From NCBI RefSeq assembly GCF_001721645.1, contig NZ_CP017141.1:4340001-4404000 (forward strand): 64,000 nucleotides of DNA, read 5' to 3'. Position numbers and translations under genes: made by a program. The stretch comes from Pedobacter steynii. GTDB lineage: Bacteria > Bacteroidota > Bacteroidia > Sphingobacteriales > Sphingobacteriaceae. The notes beneath the pieces were generated by a model. That model was not told the DNA's origin and ran no database searches. It saw nothing but the letters and a program-made list of their open reading frames with translations. Below, piece by piece: positions 62,033-64,000 of the stretch. Within the stretch, counting starts at the first letter, position 1. Each line of letters starts with the position of its first letter.

Positions 62033-63559
62033 TTATTTAGTCAGTTTGCGGGCATTTAATTGTGCCTGAAACAGAGATGCGGGTTGCAAACCTTTCTGAT
62101 CCTGACCTTCCCATTCTCCATCCGGTTTATCTTTTAGTCGCCCGGACAGTTTCTGGCCCTGCAGGCCTATCGAATAATTTTTGCCTGATACCCAGGGGTT
62201 TTGAATGGCCGCGGATTTCACTTTGCAATTCCAGACCACCTGTGTTACTCCGGCCCAGCCATGCCCGCTTCCCCAGTTTCCGCGGTCCTGAACGTTAATC
62301 TCTCCGTCGGTATCGATGTTATCGTATAAGGTTCCGCTGGCCCAGCGGTGATGAGGGCCGATATCGGCATGGGTATTTCTGGATTTGCATCGGTAAAATA
62401 CATTCGGGCCGCAGGTCTTGGCTCCGGTTACGTAATCGTGCCTGCCTTCTGTGGTTTCCAGGTCCATAAAAAGGTTTTGCTGCCCGTTATTATTGAATGA
62501 ATACCTTTTTCCGCCCGTAATCACTGATTTTGCATCCAGACATCTGGAATTCTTTACGGTGATGTTCTTTGCGCCGCCATCCAGACTAACGCAGGCATAG
62601 CCAAAAAAGCGGGAAGTGACACCTGTAACCCATCCGTTCTCGATGTGGTTAAAGTCTGCCGCGATCCAGCCATGATCTTCATCTGTATCGCTGGCATATT
62701 CGGATTCAAAAAGTATGTTTTCTATCCCAACCTCGCTGATTCGGCCCTTGTATTCGTATTTGAAGATGTTTCCACCGCCGTATTGCTGATCCATAGCCAT
62801 GACTACAGGATTGTCAATGAAGACCGTGTTGCCCTGAATGCGCAGGATCTCACGCTCATAGCTGAGGTTATAATCTGCCCCTGTCCACTGTTTGGTGCCT
62901 TCTCTCGCTACAATCTGATCCATTTGAAGGTCATGTATCCACTTGTCTGTTCCTGGTCTGAACAGGATAATGCGATCGCCGGTTTTTAAGCCTTTCGAAT
63001 CACTCACTTTGAAGGATTTGGCTCCTGTAGGTACATATTGGTCGGTAATCTGAACCCTGGTTCCGGGGATTTCAGTGATTTTTCCTTTACCCTGTATTTT
63101 CAGCAGGGAGCGCAATCCTTTTCCGGATGCAATCAGCCTGGTTGCATCTCCTTCGCTTCCGGCACCTCTCAACACAATGCCGCTGGTTTCAATTGTTAAA
63201 GTGCCGGCAATGGAATAATCCCCTTTTGTCAGAAAAATGGCACCCCGATGTCCATTTGCATCAGCCGGCAGGGCAGAAACCTCATTTATTGCGTTCTGGA
63301 TCATCTTTCCTGCATCTCCTTTTACAGGATTCAGGGTTTTAACGACTTTCAGTTTAGGAATGTTTTTTAGTCCGTGGTGATAACCTACTCCGCTAAAATC
63401 GGGAATGGTATTGCCTTTTTCGTCCGGATGATACTTGATGCTGCCGTCTTTATTGATGCTCAGGAACCTGGAAGTCCAGGTGCCGCTATGCTGGATAAAA
63501 GAAAAGAGAAAGAGGCTGACCGGGAGGATCAGCAGGCAGAAAATGGATTTGTATTTCAT
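62033..63559 (-). CDS. Secreted right-handed beta-helix protein (pectate-lyase superfamily)
   Basis: The frame extends to 63625, but that part overlaps a perfect inverted repeat. The ATG at 63559 opens a clean signal peptide (MKYKSIFCLLILPVSLFLF), so 508 residues are called. The N-terminus resembles that of the 58750 protein (PDFSGVGYHHGLKNIP, AGKMIQNAINEVSALP, GAIFLTKGDYSIAG, GIVLRGAGS). A parallel beta-helix follows with GIENILFESEYASD, WVTGVTSRFFGYACVSLD and ITVKNSRCLDAKS. A His/Trp loop (IGPHHRWASGTLYDN) lies near residue 405. Its enzymatic activity is not known to me. It is convergent with the PUL and is its right-hand border gene. Confidence 0.8.
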   Translation of the reverse strand: MKYKSIFCLLILPVSLFLFSFIQHSGTWTSRFLSINKDGSIKYHPDEKGNTIPDFSGVGYHHGLKNIPKLKVVKTLNPVKGDAGKMIQNAINEVSALPADANGHRGAIFLTKGDYSIAGTLTIETSGIVLRGAGSEGDATRLIASGKGLRSLLKIQGKGKITEIPGTRVQITDQYVPTGAKSFKVSDSKGLKTGDRIILFRPGTDKWIHDLQMDQIVAREGTKQWTGADYNLSYEREILRIQGNTVFIDNPVVMAMDQQYGGGNIFKYEYKGRISEVGIENILFESEYASDTDEDHGWIAADFNHIENGWVTGVTSRFFGYACVSLDGGAKNITVKNSRCLDAKSVITGGKRYSFNNNGQQNLFMDLETTEGRHDYVTGAKTCGPNVFYRCKSRNTHADIGPHHRWASGTLYDNIDTDGEINVQDRGNWGSGHGWAGVTQVVWNCKVKSAAIQNPWVSGKNYSIGLQGQKLSGRLKDKPDGEWEGQDQKGLQPASLFQAQLNARKLTK

Positions 63560-63562
63560 CAG

Positions 63563-63612
63563 AATTCGGATATTATCGTTTGTAAATGCAATACCGCGAT
63601 AATATCCGAATT
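63563..63612. repeat. Perfect 16-bp inverted repeat just upstream of the beta-helix start codon
   Basis: AATTCGGATATTATCG (63563-63578) is the exact reverse complement of 63597-63612, separated by 18 nt. It begins 4 nt upstream of the ATG at 63559, in the 5' leader of that gene and 42 nt past the ATPase stop. As RNA it would form a stable hairpin near the start codon. As DNA it would be a two-half-site operator. No T tract follows on the minus strand. Confidence 0.75.
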
Positions 63613-63654
63613 TCTTATTGCTCATATGAGCAGTTTAATCAACCGGATTGGCAT

Positions 63655-64000
63655 TTATATCTTCATGCGCTGGATGCGGACGGCGTTGAGGATGGCCACC
63701 AATGCGACTCCTACATCGGCAATTACCGCTTCCCATAGGGTGGCTACGCCACCTGCACCAAGGATCAGGACGATTATTTTTACACTCATGGCCAGAATGA
63801 TGTTTTGCCACACCACACTTCTGGTCACTTTTCCAATTTTAATGGCCGAAACGATTTTTGAAGGCTGGTCATTCTGAATCACGATATCGGCAGTTTCAAT
63901 AGTAGCATCACTTCCAAGGCCTCCCATGGCGATTCCTGCATCAGCCAGTGCCACCACAGGTGCATCGTTTACCCCATCTCCAACAAAGGCGATGGCTCTT
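63655..64000 (-). CDS. P1B-type heavy-metal-translocating ATPase, C-terminal part (5' end outside window)
   Basis: The frame runs off the right edge, so only about 115 C-terminal residues are seen. Read from the edge it begins with the P-type ATPase hinge motif GDGVNDAP, followed by ALADAGIAMG-GLGSDATIETADIVI. The final two membrane helices follow (VVWQNIILAMSVKIIVLIL and AVIADVGVALVAILNA) and a short basic tail RIQRMKI. These features match Zn/Cd/Pb (CadA/ZntA) exporters. The metal specificity lies in the part not seen. It reads in the same direction as the beta-helix gene but is probably unrelated to the PUL. Confidence 0.92.
   Translation of the reverse strand, partial: RAIAFVGDGVNDAPVVALADAGIAMGGLGSDATIETADIVIQNDQPSKIVSAIKIGKVTRSVVWQNIILAMSVKIIVLILGAGGVATLWEAVIADVGVALVAILNAVRIQRMKI

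Noticed and set aside
1..64000. CRISPR arrays, tRNA/rRNA genes, insertion sequences, phage genes
   Set aside because: No spacer-regular repeats of 25-40 bp, no cloverleaf or rRNA sequence, and no transposase, integrase or phage structural gene could be recognised by reading.

Overview
The window looks like a chromosomal stretch of a soil or plant-associated Bacteroidota bacterium, most likely family Sphingobacteriaceae (Pedobacter-like). The reasons are three SusC/SusD outer-membrane nutrient-uptake pairs, FecI/FecR-type signalling, a hybrid two-component sensor of the Bacteroidota kind, TAnnTTTG-type promoter boxes, weak Shine-Dalgarno sequences and a moderate GC content. No rRNA, tRNA, CRISPR array or insertion sequence was seen.

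Left part (1-14263): the tail of a class I terpene synthase; an ECF sigma factor divergent from its FecR anti-sigma factor, followed by an STN-domain SusC and a SusD, then only a 39-codon remnant where a degradative enzyme would be expected; an AraC regulator; a reductase/SRPBCC pair; a DUF937-OmpA envelope protein; a small monooxygenase; and an orphan C39-like/VKOR/thioredoxin fusion.

Middle (14378-32533): a GH95-like enzyme, a true GH95 alpha-L-fucosidase, a sulfatase and a GH109 oxidoreductase-type alpha-N-acetylgalactosaminidase form a set suited to sulfated, fucosylated, GalNAc-capped glycans. A LytS-type histidine kinase follows, then a metzincin protease-SusC-SusD operon, then a LytTR response regulator. 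Kinase and regulator thus bracket the protease/uptake operon, and a 30-bp-spaced direct repeat lies just in front of it.

Right part (32642-63559): a large polysaccharide utilization locus, controlled by a hybrid two-component sensor and an AraC regulator. After SusC, SusD and a fasciclin-like lipoprotein come GH2, GH95, GH31, a PL38-type lyase, GH29, GH88, a PL20/heparin-lyase-I-like lipoprotein, a second GH29, PL6, a beta-helix protein, a two-domain SGNH plus alpha/beta-hydrolase esterase and, on the other strand, a second beta-helix protein. Fucosidases together with lyases and an unsaturated glucuronyl hydrolase suggest a fucosylated, acylated, uronate-rich polymer. A glucuronan-type heteropolysaccharide, such as that of zygomycete fungal walls or a bacterial or algal exopolymer, is the best guess. 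The window ends in the C-terminus of a P1B heavy-metal ATPase.

The three SusCD pairs use three different regulator classes. Only the ECF-controlled SusC carries the STN signalling domain, so the window is a natural side-by-side comparison. The best candidates for new biology are the lyase/fucosidase locus with its beta-helix and dual-esterase proteins, the GH95-like enzyme lacking the usual base motif, and several unexplained repeats and palindromes.
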